Of a stretch of DNA of 64,000 bases, positions 54,654 to 63,952 are shown piece after piece (the stretch's first letter is position 1; each line of letters opens with the position of its first letter). Made by a program: the position numbers and the translations under genes. The stretch is from Candidatus Kuenenia stuttgartensis (lineage in GTDB: Bacteria > Planctomycetota > Planctomycetia > Gemmatales > Gemmataceae). The notes under the pieces are model-generated. The model worked only from the letters and a program-made list of their open reading frames with translations. It had not been told where the DNA came from and ran no database searches. The stretch lies in assembly GCA_945875585.1 (NCBI GenBank), contig CAMCLK010000012.1, forward strand, positions 38,432-102,431. The letters run 5' to 3'.

Positions 54654-55300
54654 GAAAGAGCTTTATTTACGGCTTCGATAAGATCATTAATGCCTGCCAT
54701 TCCGCCTATTCCCTCGTCGCCGCAAGCCAATAACTTGGTCACAGGAGCAACAACGGTTAAGCCGCTTCCAGAATTGTTGATTGCTTGAATCAGTGGCGCA
54801 CTCTCCCGACTGGCCGGCAGATCGAGACCGTGATCCTGACCTAACGTGGACAAATGGCGGCACGTGGCAGGGTGATTCCACATAACGGTATTCATCGCTG
54901 GCGCCAAAACGATTGGTTTTTGGTGGTCCCATGCCCGCCAAACCGATCCAAGACATCCTTCACATAAACCCAACGCAAATCGGGCCAATGTATTAGCATC
55001 GAGGGGCGCGACGAGAAGCAGATCGGCCCACCGGCGCAATTCAATGTGAAGTACTGTGTCGCCTCGAACGTATCGGCCATCCGCGCCGCTGCCTTGCCAC
55101 TCATCGGCATCAAGTGTGCAAATTTCAGGATTTCTCGATGCCCGAGGTACCCCATCAGGAGATTGCACATCAAAAAAATGGCATGATCGGTCAGTCGCGA
55201 CGATTCGGATAACATGCCCTGCATGCTTTAGAGCTTGATACAATTCCGGTACCTTGACTGCTGCTACCGACGCAGTTACCCCCAGCAATATGCGTGCCAT
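54650..55300 (-). CDS. coaC: Phosphopantothenoylcysteine decarboxylase
   Basis: FMN-dependent decarboxylation in CoA synthesis. The 216 residues have the flavoprotein start ILLGVTASVAAVKVPEL, the HIELRRWADLLLVAPLDANTLARFA block with its His, and the PAMN motif (VLAPAMNTVMWNHP). In most bacteria this domain is fused as CoaBC; here it is separate and lies 3 bp downstream of coaB. Confidence 0.9.
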   Translation of the reverse strand: MARILLGVTASVAAVKVPELYQALKHAGHVIRIVATDRSCHFFDVQSPDGVPRASRNPEICTLDADEWQGSGADGRYVRGDTVLHIELRRWADLLLVAPLDANTLARFALGLCEGCLGSVWRAWDHQKPIVLAPAMNTVMWNHPATCRHLSTLGQDHGLDLPASRESAPLIQAINNSGSGLTVVAPVTKLLACGDEGIGGMAGINDLIEAVNKALS

Positions 55301-55303
55301 GGT

Positions 55304-55963
55304 TTAACTCTTTCCAGGCAAATCGAGGGCGTCGAGCAATCGCGATGGTAATTCAGAGCGCATCACTAACTCGTACTGACCTTCTCGATTTGGACCAATC
55401 CATGCCTGATCTTTGGCTGTTTCCACGAGGTTCGCAACAGCAATATCCGCGTCGCAACGAGTACGGGTAGTTTCGGCTCGCATCAGAAGGGTTGGAAGAT
55501 CAACGCCTGATTCTAGCTTGAACACTACTAATTTACCGGTGAAACCCCACTGTGAGCGGGACAAATCCACCAAGCGTGGTGCAGGGACCAGTTTTAGCCA
55601 CAATTGTGGGGCGTGACCATCGATTTTACCGTGGATTGCCTGCAGAGGGCCGCCTTCCTCGCGAATGAATCCATCAACCAAATAGTCACACACTGCCGCG
55701 GCCATAACAAGCACATCAGGCTTGTATGTACCTAAGCTGATTTTTAATTTTATATAAAGGTCATTAAAGTCGTCAAAAGGTTCGACGGACCAACCAACTC
55801 CAGGCAATTCACCGGGGCGTGATGTAAGCAATATCCCTTCGTGTCCGCGAAGTGAAGCTTCCGCGGCAATCGACCACCCTGTAGATCCAGTGGCTCGATT
55901 GGTCAATCGCCTGACAGAATCGATGGCCACATCCACAGGGCCAGTTACCACCAGCAGTTTCAT
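55304..55963 (-). CDS. coaB: Phosphopantothenate-cysteine ligase
   Basis: Adds cysteine to 4'-phosphopantothenate with CTP in most bacteria. The 219 residues match the C-terminal DFP domain of CoaBC: LLVVTGPVDVAIDSVRRLTNRATGSTG at the start and VLVMAAAVCDYLVDG, GFTGKLVVFKLES and CDADIAVANLV. Its order is the reverse of the usual fusion (ligase gene first, decarboxylase gene second). It overlaps the metalloprotease gene by ATGA. A small number of Planctomycetes have this split form. Confidence 0.88.
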   Translation of the reverse strand: MKLLVVTGPVDVAIDSVRRLTNRATGSTGWSIAAEASLRGHEGILLTSRPGELPGVGWSVEPFDDFNDLYIKLKISLGTYKPDVLVMAAAVCDYLVDGFIREEGGPLQAIHGKIDGHAPQLWLKLVPAPRLVDLSRSQWGFTGKLVVFKLESGVDLPTLLMRAETTRTRCDADIAVANLVETAKDQAWIGPNREGQYELVMRSELPSRLLDALDLPGKS

Positions 55964-56877
55964 GGCGCCGGGCTTTCATCAAGTTGACGCATGTGAGCAA
56001 CCATCTGCTGTCGCGCGTTGGGTAATACTTTTTCTATTCGCTCCACAAGCGATATTTTTCGTCCAGACCGCAGGTCAACTAATGCGGTTAATAGTGCCGC
56101 TCGTGCTTCCGGTGGTCCCTTGAGCATCCAGTGGGCCCAAGCCCAAGATTCTCGGTATTCTTCGCGACCCATTTGCTGGATATCGCGTAAACCTTCGAGT
56201 CGTGACATATCAGGCCGGTCCGGTTTGTTGAAATCGGCAAGAACCTGAGTCAGGCGCTCCTTCCTAACCAGCGGGAAATCTTCAAGCTCGAAATATTCTG
56301 CCAACCCCTCATCAAGCCACAGTGGCACATCGGGCAGTGCTGAGTGGAGCAGTGCATGTGTCAATTCATGTCGCAGGTCTTGTTCCAGTCGATCGGACCA
56401 CCAAGTCAGCACCATCAAGTCTTCGTCGCGGCCTCCTTGCCTGCCTTGTGCGACAAAAAAGGCCCGTCTTGATGGTAGTTGTGGATAACGTTTTCGCAGA
56501 TATTGATCAAACGAGCCTTTTTCGCCGAAAATGTAGACGAGAATCACTCCTCGTGCGGGTGGAATTTTCAGTTCCTTAGCTACCCTATCACGCAATGATG
56601 CAGCTGTAGTTAGTGCTGGATGCTTCTCGGGCAGTGGACGGTCGGAACGGAATAAAAAGGGGGCCACGCGCGCTTCATGTGCACCTGGAAGCGAAGGTAT
56701 TGTTCCACTGGCTACTGCTGGAGGTTCCGGATCTGGCTGAGCCAAACGGGCAACAGGTAAGGAATTGCAGCCACAAATTGCAACGCAAGCAATCGCCAAG
56801 GGCACTACCCAGCAGGACGCCCCCGCTTTTGCTGGAGAGCCATGGCCTTTTCCACGAGTCTTGAAATCTGCCGCCAC
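55960..56877 (-). CDS. Lipoprotein metalloprotease (DUF1570-like)
   Basis: The 305-residue frame starts at GTG 56877 (GGAAG upstream) and overlaps the kinase gene by 73 bp; a GTG at 56805, overlapping the kinase stop as TAGTG, is an alternative. A lipoprotein signal reaches AICGC with the lipid Cys. The catalytic domain has HELTHALLH and, some 20 residues later, DEGLAEYFE, the zinc ligands of gluzincins in DUF1570. The substrate is unknown. A similar protein is at 4844-6445. Confidence 0.8.
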   Translation of the reverse strand: MAADFKTRGKGHGSPAKAGASCWVVPLAIACVAICGCNSLPVARLAQPDPEPPAVASGTIPSLPGAHEARVAPFLFRSDRPLPEKHPALTTAASLRDRVAKELKIPPARGVILVYIFGEKGSFDQYLRKRYPQLPSRRAFFVAQGRQGGRDEDLMVLTWWSDRLEQDLRHELTHALLHSALPDVPLWLDEGLAEYFELEDFPLVRKERLTQVLADFNKPDRPDMSRLEGLRDIQQMGREEYRESWAWAHWMLKGPPEARAALLTALVDLRSGRKISLVERIEKVLPNARQQMVAHMRQLDESPAP

Positions 56878-58397
56878 TGTTTCTTCCAGTCTGGGGACAA
56901 CCGGTTTCCAGAATAAGCTTTGAAGAAAATCAGGTATCCGGTCAAGGCCATCCCAATGGCGAGGCCACTTCGAGCCATCCGCGCCAGATCTTTGTCACAT
57001 GTTCGCTGTGAAACCGATCGGTTTAGAGATGCTCCAGCTAGGTCGATGATCCAAGGTTGGTGTTTGCAATCGATCAAGATGTTGGCTGACTTCAAGTCGC
57101 GATGGCGAACACCGCGTGTATGCATGGTGGCGACGATCCGTGCCAATCTCTTGAGCAGGTCGCGTTTTTGGAAAAACGGTACGGGGGCTTCACGCCACCA
57201 AAGATCAAGCTGGCGCGAATCTGCAAGGAATTCCACAACCAGTCGTTCGTCGCCTCCCCAAATACCCATTTTGCTTCTGTAGGCCATAGGAATTGGAGTA
57301 GGCAAGCCTCTAGCTCGCAGAGCGTGGCCCAATTTCCATGCTTTCTGTCCGGGCGTTTCAAACCAACTTCTGATCCAATCAATCACCGGGCGTCGGTGTG
57401 GGATGATTTTCAAAACCACAGATCGATGGGTAGAACTTGCGAACAGCGGTACCAATCCAACGGTAGACGAAGCAGATTTCTTGAAAATGCTCGCCAATCG
57501 TTGTTCCGGTGCCGAATTCTGTAGCAGATCGATTACCTCGGCCGGACAATCTCGCAGGTGCATCACGGAACATCCTTGTTTCGTGCGTCTGACAAAATCA
57601 CGGTTGTTGCCAAGGCAGCGCAAATCTCTGCCTTTCCAAAGCTTTTGATTGCTGGTGAATGTCCTTTTTTCGATATCACGCGCCATGGCCCGTGGATCCA
57701 AATCTGGAAAATTGTCTGATCTTTTCCATTCATTCAAATAGGCGCGCAGAAAACGGTATCGATCCCATGCCGGGCACCGCAATTGAAACCATCGGTTGAG
57801 GAGCACCAGATTGCGAATCCGCAATTCCAATGTTGGATTAGTCCATTCGAGGTCGTGAATGTCAAGGATGTGGAGGGTTCCGTCCACGGTCAGAAGCAAA
57901 TTACCCGGGTGCAGGTCGGGGTGAAAGGCACTGGCACCGTGCATGCGAGCAATGGTTTGTCCCAAAAGGACCGCCATGTTTACACGGTTGAATGCCCCCG
58001 GTGTCACTAAAACCTGATCAAGGCCGACTCCACCCGATAGTGTCCGTGTTACGATCCATGAAGCTCCGCGCCATGAGGATTCCTCGCCAAGCGCCAAGAC
58101 TTCTACCGTGGGAACTTGACGATTCGAAAGCCGTTGAGCGTTGTGTGCTTCCAACGCTGCCTTCGGTTTCCTGAAACACCTTCTGGCCCAGGCGCGTAAA
58201 TTATGTAATGGATTTCGTTTGACATGAATGGAACCCCATGGGCCTTCCAATCTCCAAACGGTTCGATGTGCTCCGTCTTTAATTCGGATGCCGATCGTGT
58301 CACATGAGCTGGCCATATCGCCCGCTGAGGCTGAGTCGAGCCAATCTGCCAGAATTGTATCTGTTGGCTTTAGTGTCCACCTTATTGGAAGGCTCAT
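56805..58397 (-). CDS. Tandem LPS-kinase-like protein (two WaaP/RIO-like domains)
   Basis: ATG 58397 overlaps the stop of the glycosyltransferase gene (ATGA), giving 530 residues with two kinase domains in one chain. The first (about 40-260) has a VKR lysine, HPDLHPGNLL catalytic loop and LDIHDLE metal motif. The second (about 300-500) has VVLKIIPH, HRDLKSANILI and IIDLAG. Both keep the catalytic Asp and Asn, so both may be active. Single WaaP-like kinases phosphorylate heptose or Kdo in LPS; a tandem form might phosphorylate two sites. Confidence 0.8.
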   Translation of the reverse strand: MSLPIRWTLKPTDTILADWLDSASAGDMASSCDTIGIRIKDGAHRTVWRLEGPWGSIHVKRNPLHNLRAWARRCFRKPKAALEAHNAQRLSNRQVPTVEVLALGEESSWRGASWIVTRTLSGGVGLDQVLVTPGAFNRVNMAVLLGQTIARMHGASAFHPDLHPGNLLLTVDGTLHILDIHDLEWTNPTLELRIRNLVLLNRWFQLRCPAWDRYRFLRAYLNEWKRSDNFPDLDPRAMARDIEKRTFTSNQKLWKGRDLRCLGNNRDFVRRTKQGCSVMHLRDCPAEVIDLLQNSAPEQRLASIFKKSASSTVGLVPLFASSTHRSVVLKIIPHRRPVIDWIRSWFETPGQKAWKLGHALRARGLPTPIPMAYRSKMGIWGGDERLVVEFLADSRQLDLWWREAPVPFFQKRDLLKRLARIVATMHTRGVRHRDLKSANILIDCKHQPWIIDLAGASLNRSVSQRTCDKDLARMARSGLAIGMALTGYLIFFKAYSGNRLSPDWKKQWRQISRLVEKAMALQQKRGRPAG

Positions 58398-59377
58398 GAG
58401 AGGAGTTCCTTCCACTGGCGTGCCCCAACAGAAACGCTGTATCGATTTTCGACCAGCGCCCTTCCCGCCTGACCAAATCTGGTTCTCAGGGAAAGATCGT
58501 CACGAAGCCGAATAATTGCCTCGACCCATTCTTCGGTATCGCCTGCCAGAAAGCCGTTGATGTTCGGAGTGATCATTTCGGGGTGAACACCTACCGGATT
58601 GGCGACTACGGGCAACCCCGCTGCCATCGATTGGAGTAGTTTCAGCCCGCATTTACCTTGGCTCCACGGATCGTCTGGAATCCATGATATTCCAACGTTT
58701 GCGTTTGCCAGATCACGCGCTTCCGTTACCGAAGACCATGGGGCATGAACTGTCTCAAGGTGTTTGAATTGCAGGAACCGATCGCAGATCTGAATGAATC
58801 GAACCCCTTGTACTCTTTTCCCAATCGTCTCGAGGGTTTCGCGGAATCGATCGAGGCCCTGTAGGGTGCTTGCCGAGCCTATCCAAACCAAATCGAGCCT
58901 GTCAGATAAGTCGTGCGCCTGTCGCGGAATGTAGGCGTTCGGATCAACGCATGTCGGGATGACTTCAATAGAACCACGGGCACCACGTTCGCGTGCGGCA
59001 ATGGCCAAAAAAGTGTTTCCAGCGGCGATGGCATCAGCTTCAAGGCAGATCCTCTGGAATCGTGCCTGCCTTCGGGAATCGGTGAAACCTTTACCGGAAT
59101 AGGAATCGCGCAGAAAAACGGCATCATCGAGGTCAAAAGCGATCCATGAGGCTCGCGAACGCACTATTTTCCAGTCAATCCATGGCAACAGTTTTCGGAG
59201 AAGAATGACCCTTTCGCCTTTCAGATTCCATAGTGTCTGCTGCCTTGCTGGAAACGCACGGGGTAGCGGGAGTAGTTGTAGGTCGATGCCACATGCGGCG
59301 AGTGGTTTAACGAATGCGCCAGCCCTGTAGCGGGCGCACACATGGTCCAGACTTTCCACCAGAGTAATAACACGCAC
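58394..59377 (-). CDS. GT4-like glycosyltransferase
   Basis: A 327-residue GT-B-fold transferase. LVWIGSASTLQGLDRF in the middle and the C-terminal GKCGLKLLQSMAAGLPVVANPVGVHPEMI, with ENRYS near the end, match family 4. The acceptor is unknown; next to an LPS-kinase-like gene, LPS or capsule is likely. It is first in the operon to coaC; smpB lies 46 bp upstream on the same strand. Confidence 0.85.
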   Translation of the reverse strand: MRVITLVESLDHVCARYRAGAFVKPLAACGIDLQLLPLPRAFPARQQTLWNLKGERVILLRKLLPWIDWKIVRSRASWIAFDLDDAVFLRDSYSGKGFTDSRRQARFQRICLEADAIAAGNTFLAIAARERGARGSIEVIPTCVDPNAYIPRQAHDLSDRLDLVWIGSASTLQGLDRFRETLETIGKRVQGVRFIQICDRFLQFKHLETVHAPWSSVTEARDLANANVGISWIPDDPWSQGKCGLKLLQSMAAGLPVVANPVGVHPEMITPNINGFLAGDTEEWVEAIIRLRDDLSLRTRFGQAGRALVENRYSVSVGARQWKELLS

Positions 59378-59423
59378 GGCACATTCCGGATTGGGGAGTG
59401 ACTGTGAAGGTTGAACAGGTTAA

Positions 59424-59930
59424 TCAATCGCCTCGCCGTTTGCGCGACATAGCCCTGTGGATTTCTCGTTTGGCCTCGTTTTTTTTCAGTGTCTCACGCT
59501 TGTCATGGAGCTTCTTACCATGGCCTACCGCAAGCATGATTTTGGCGATACCCTTTCGGAAGTATATCTCCAGTGGGACCAGAGTACTTCCTTTCAGAGT
59601 CGTTTTGGTTGCAAAGCGGTCAATTTCCTCGCGGTTGAGCAGCATTTTGCGGCGTCGCTTGGGTTTGTGGTTCAACTGATTGGCTTGGACGTATTCAGGT
59701 ATTTCAAGCCCATACAACCAAACTTCACCACCTTCTACCCTAGCGAATGCCTGATCAAGACCGGGTGGGTTTTCCCTCAGACTTTTGACTTCGGATCCCA
59801 CCAGCACAATGCCACATTCAAGGCTGTCAGTGATGTCAAAGTCGTGAGTTGCTTTGCGATTCCGGCAGACAGTGACAATAGTTTCCTCTTCGCTGTTTTT
59901 CTTTGAACCAGATCCTTTTTTACCACCCAT
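59424..59930 (-). CDS. smpB: SsrA-binding protein
   Basis: Binds tmRNA for rescue of stalled ribosomes. ATG 59930 has GGAG 6 bp upstream (59933 is also possible). The 168 residues have TVCRNRKATHDFDI, GIVLVGSEVKSLR, YVQANQLNHKPKRRRKML and a basic C-terminal tail (SRKRRGD). The ssrA RNA gene is not visible in this window. It may begin the transcript that continues into the glycosyltransferase. Confidence 0.96.
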   Translation of the reverse strand: MGGKKGSGSKKNSEEETIVTVCRNRKATHDFDITDSLECGIVLVGSEVKSLRENPPGLDQAFARVEGGEVWLYGLEIPEYVQANQLNHKPKRRRKMLLNREEIDRFATKTTLKGSTLVPLEIYFRKGIAKIMLAVGHGKKLHDKRETLKKNEAKREIHRAMSRKRRGD

Positions 59931-60087
59931 CATCTTCTCCGATTTGTCGACCTTTTAGGAATCGACAAGGCAAGGGCTCGATCCGCCTTTGTCTTCAACG
60001 ATGTCCAAATGACTTTGATGGGGCCTGTCATACCGAATGAAGGAAACGTACGCGGCATGTCACACATTGCCCCAATTGGCGAGCATT

Positions 60088-61083
60088 CTACTTCGATTCT
60101 AGCACGCAGTCTTCTACCTTTGGTCCACCGTTCAATCCCTTCTGTTCTTTTAAGTATGTGGCAACTTTCACCGGAGTCACATCCCATGCAAGCCCCACAA
60201 GCTGGAGTCCGCGCACAAAACTGTAGGTTAGGTCAATTTCCCACCACCGGTGACCCTGCGAGCATGCCCGCGGAGCCGCATGATGGTTATTGTGCCACCC
60301 TTCTCCGTTAGTCAGCAGCGCTACCATCCAATTGTTCGTGCTATGGTCGGTGGTTGTGTAGTTGCGGTAACCCCACCGGTGGGCTGCAGAGTTTACCAGC
60401 CACGTGATGTGCCAGACGTACACGGTGCGAACTACCACGGCCCAAAGAAACCACTGCACGCCAAACTGAATGGCGTTGGCACTTTCAGTAAACAGCAGAA
60501 ATCCTGCTCCGAAGCCAAGTGCGGTAAGAACGACTACGTGGGCTGCCCATACTAACAGCCACTTACTACCGCGGTGCAGCCAGCGAAGGAACTTATCGCC
60601 CATCAGATCTGGTACGTATCGCGCGTAGGTCTCGAGCCGTTGCCGGCGATCGTCTGCCGTGTAGATCCATTCCAGATGGCCCCAATAAAAGTCCTCTTTG
60701 GGGCTGTGCGGGTCACCGTGATCGTCACTGTGTTGGTGGTGAATTCGGTGAGTGCAAACCCAAAACAGAGGAGATCCCTCAAAACTGCAAACCCCAAGCA
60801 GCACCCACAACCGCTCAAGCAGTTCAGGAAACTTAGCGGCGGAGTGCGTCAGCATTCGGTGATAGCCAAGATTGATGCCTATTGATCCAAAGATGAAGTT
60901 TCCGATCAGGATGACAGGGATACCCCACCAAACGAACGTATAGGGTAAGAACGCGAGCGGCACGAGCAGGTGCATGATGACGATCGGCACAATAACCAGA
61001 TACATCTTGCGCTTGAGTGGGCGCTGCGGTGTTGGCACCGGATGTTCCAGAGTGATCGTGGGCTGAGCTGGGGCCTTAATCAT
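60088..61083 (-). CDS. Acyl-CoA-type delta-9 fatty acid desaturase
   Basis: A 331-residue membrane-bound di-iron desaturase. It has the three histidine boxes HRMLTH, HRIHHQH and HNNHH and four hydrophobic spans. It probably inserts a double bond in membrane lipids; the electron donor is not nearby (the ferredoxin at 24 kb is a possible but unproven candidate). AAGG lies 7 bp before the start ATG. The 154-bp gap to smpB shows no gene. Confidence 0.93.
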   Translation of the reverse strand: MIKAPAQPTITLEHPVPTPQRPLKRKMYLVIVPIVIMHLLVPLAFLPYTFVWWGIPVILIGNFIFGSIGINLGYHRMLTHSAAKFPELLERLWVLLGVCSFEGSPLFWVCTHRIHHQHSDDHGDPHSPKEDFYWGHLEWIYTADDRRQRLETYARYVPDLMGDKFLRWLHRGSKWLLVWAAHVVVLTALGFGAGFLLFTESANAIQFGVQWFLWAVVVRTVYVWHITWLVNSAAHRWGYRNYTTTDHSTNNWMVALLTNGEGWHNNHHAAPRACSQGHRWWEIDLTYSFVRGLQLVGLAWDVTPVKVATYLKEQKGLNGGPKVEDCVLESK

Positions 61084-61146
61084 ATTGTACCTTGCAAGAA
61101 TTTAAGGTGCGGTCTGTTGGGTAGCAGAGTTTTTGAAGCGGTTTAC

Positions 61147-62778
61147 TTAGGGGGTGACTGGGCTTGGAGCTACTTCGTAGGTTCGAGCACCGGGAGAGCA
61201 ACCACCATTATTGTGGATGAGAGAAAGCTGGTAAAGGCGTTCACCGGTTTCTGTTGGGTATTCTCCGGTAACACAGGCGCGGCAAAGGCTCGATTCCGGC
61301 TTGTCCAAAGCGCTGGCAATTGAGCTTACGGGCAGGTAACGGAAGCTGTCGGCGCCCAGTTCCCGCGCCATGGCGTTTTCTTCTTCCCGCGTAGGGATGA
61401 GGCCCTTGATGAACCGAGGGGCAAATAACTCGCGGACGGTTGACATATCGATGCCGTAAAAACATGGGGCCATGATCGGAGGGCATGCTACCCGAACATG
61501 GATTTCTCGGGCCAATCCACGTGAACGAAGATCGTGCAGCAAGGTCTTGAGTGTGGTGCTTCGCACAACAGTGTCTTCAATCAACAAAACTCGTTTACCT
61601 TCAAGCACCTCTCGCACGGGGGTGTACTTCAGCTGAACGCGCTCTGCCCGGTTTTGACCTTCAATAAACGTGCGACCTACGTAGCGGTTGCGCATCAACC
61701 CTTCCAGACACGGCAAACCAAGTTCATGCGCCATCGCGTCTGCCGCGGCCTTGGCGGTATCGGGAACAGGAACAATGACGGTGTCCTTGTCGAGCGGCAC
61801 AATATTTTGGGCGCGTTCTTGAGCGGCCAATTCGCGGCCAAGCGCACTTCGCGCCAAGTAAACGCTTCGGCCATCCAGATTACTTGCAGCATTGGCAAAG
61901 TAGACCCACTCAAAGAAACAGTGAGATACGCGAGTGGGAGGGTGAAACCGATGGAAAGAAACAACACCGTCCTGAATCAGCACCATCTGGCCAGGTTCCA
62001 AACTTTGCACCTGTTTGAAACCAAGGTTTAGCAGCGCCACGCTCTCACTGGCGGCAGCAAACAATGGGCCATCCTGCGCCCAACACAGGGGGTGAAAGCC
62101 CTGAGGATCGCGCAGGATCACCATGTCGCCCATGGCGTTCAGAAATACAAGGTTGTAAGCACCGTCAAATTGCTCGGCTAGGCGCCTAAATACTTCCACA
62201 AGATCCGGTTTAGCATCGCCATGGCTGCTGAGCTCATGGCTGAGATAATGCATGATCACTTCGGTATCGGTGTCACGCACCACGTGGTAATCGGTTTGGC
62301 TGAGAAGTTTTTCCCGCAATTCAGCATAGTTTGCAAGCTGCCCGTTGAATGCAAAGCTGAACCATTTCCACCGACAACCATGTTCCCGTTCGAAGGGCTG
62401 GGCATGGGTGCGGTCGTTAGCGCCACACGTGGCGTAGCGGACATGGCCTATTGCTGCACGGCCACAATGTTCCTGCATGATCGATTCATACTTTGCCTGA
62501 TGGTTCAGACGAAAGGCTTCGATCACCGTTCCAATTTGCTTAAACGTATCAAGCAGGCGCGAGCGGGCCGGATTGAATGCTGTCATTCCAGCAGCAAGCT
62601 GGCCACGATTCTGCAAGTCGAGCAACATCCGTGGAATCAGGCGGGACACCTGTTCTGGGCCGGCACTGGGTGCCAAACGCGCTGGGGTTTCACTTGGCAG
62701 GTGATAGATGGCAGCGATACCGCAATTGTGGCGCAGTTCGTCGCTGGTTTCCGTGGCGCACTGATCCGTCGCGTCCAT
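61147..62778 (-). CDS. purF: Amidophosphoribosyltransferase
   Basis: First committed step of purine synthesis. The 543 residues start with an 18-residue leader, [18 protein letters not shown], before CGIAAIYH; cleavage would expose Cys19 as the Ntn nucleophile. The PRTase domain has [14 protein letters not shown]. Cysteines in [16 protein letters not shown] and [13 protein letters not shown] suggest the Fe-S type, like the Bacillus enzyme. GAGG precedes the ATG. aroC lies 61 bp upstream on the same strand. Confidence 0.96.
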   Translation of the reverse strand: MDATDQCATETSDELRHNCGIAAIYHLPSETPARLAPSAGPEQVSRLIPRMLLDLQNRGQLAAGMTAFNPARSRLLDTFKQIGTVIEAFRLNHQAKYESIMQEHCGRAAIGHVRYATCGANDRTHAQPFEREHGCRWKWFSFAFNGQLANYAELREKLLSQTDYHVVRDTDTEVIMHYLSHELSSHGDAKPDLVEVFRRLAEQFDGAYNLVFLNAMGDMVILRDPQGFHPLCWAQDGPLFAAASESVALLNLGFKQVQSLEPGQMVLIQDGVVSFHRFHPPTRVSHCFFEWVYFANAASNLDGRSVYLARSALGRELAAQERAQNIVPLDKDTVIVPVPDTAKAAADAMAHELGLPCLEGLMRNRYVGRTFIEGQNRAERVQLKYTPVREVLEGKRVLLIEDTVVRSTTLKTLLHDLRSRGLAREIHVRVACPPIMAPCFYGIDMSTVRELFAPRFIKGLIPTREEENAMARELGADSFRYLPVSSIASALDKPESSLCRACVTGEYPTETGERLYQLSLIHNNGGCSPGARTYEVAPSPVTP

Positions 62779-62839
62779 GAAGACCTCGTGGCGGCCCCGG
62801 GGGAATGTCTGATCACTCTATCGTAGCGGAAGATTGAAT

Positions 62840-63952
62840 TCACGGCTGGTCATTTGCCAAAAGTCCTGCAACTGCGCGATGGCGCAACCAATGATCCGCA
62901 AGGGTTAACATTACCATCGCCTCACCCATTGGAATGAATCGCGGGAGCAGACACGGGTCGTGACGGCCCTTAGTAGAAAGATCCACAGGTTCACGCGCGC
63001 TGTTCACTGTTTTCTGGGGCCTAGCCAAACTGCTTGTCGGTTTAACGGCCACGCGCATGACGATCGGTTCTCCCGACGAAATTCCCCCTAGCATTCCGCC
63101 ATGGTTGTTTGTTGTGGTTCCCAAACCCCATGGTCGTTCACTTCGAGGTACGAACAGGTCGTTGTTCTGGCTTCCGCGCCAGTTGGCTGCCGCAAAACCA
63201 GCTCCATATTCAAAACCAAGGACTGCTGGCAACGAAAGCAGCGCTTTTCCAAGATCTGCTTTCAGCTTGTCGAATACCGGTTCACCCCACCCGGGCGGAA
63301 CGCCTGTTGCCACGATTTCCGCGGCTCCGCCAATACTGTCGAGGTCGCGGCGCACAGAATCAATCAGTTGGGCCATGGCATCGGCTGCCACTGGATCGGG
63401 ACAGCGTGTTGGGTGGGCCTCTACCTGTTCAATTGTCACTTTCGTAGGGTCAGGAATTTTTGCAATAACATTTCCTATCTGTGTCACGTAACCCACCACA
63501 CGGATTCCAATGCGGGCCAGAAGCTTGCGGGCTATGGCACCGGCTGCAACGCGGCAGATGGTTTCACGCGCGCTGCTGCGTCCCCCACCCCTCGGATCGC
63601 GTCGGCCATATTTGGCATCGAATGTGAAATCGGCATGTCCTGGTCGGTAGGCATCCACCAGATTGCCGTAATCCTGACTTCGCTGATCAGCGTTGCGAAA
63701 CACTAAGCCAATCGGAGTGCCGTCTGTTTTGCCTTGGTATATGCCCGAAATAATCTCAGGTGCATCGTCTTCTTGACGCTGGGTTGTCAGCTTCGATTGC
63801 CCAGGCCTGCGCCTACGCAAATCGGGCAGTAAGTCGTCTATGGAAAGGTCGAGACCCGCTGGGCAACCGTCTACAATGCAAAGGTATCCTGGGCCGTGGC
63901 TAACGCCTGCGGTTGTAACCTTCAGCAATCGACCCCATGTGTTTCCAGCCAT
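62840..63952 (-). CDS. aroC: Chorismate synthase
   Basis: Converts EPSP to chorismate with reduced FMN. The 370 residues start NTWGRLLKVTTAGVSHG and contain RPGHADFTFDAKYGRRDPRGGGRSSARET, GVPPGWGEPVFDKL and NNHGGMLGGISSGEPI, all typical. It follows aroA at 17625 in the pathway. The last 48 bp of the window hold no visible gene. Confidence 0.97.
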   Translation of the reverse strand: MAGNTWGRLLKVTTAGVSHGPGYLCIVDGCPAGLDLSIDDLLPDLRRRRPGQSKLTTQRQEDDAPEIISGIYQGKTDGTPIGLVFRNADQRSQDYGNLVDAYRPGHADFTFDAKYGRRDPRGGGRSSARETICRVAAGAIARKLLARIGIRVVGYVTQIGNVIAKIPDPTKVTIEQVEAHPTRCPDPVAADAMAQLIDSVRRDLDSIGGAAEIVATGVPPGWGEPVFDKLKADLGKALLSLPAVLGFEYGAGFAAANWRGSQNNDLFVPRSERPWGLGTTTNNHGGMLGGISSGEPIVMRVAVKPTSSLARPQKTVNSAREPVDLSTKGRHDPCLLPRFIPMGEAMVMLTLADHWLRHRAVAGLLANDQP

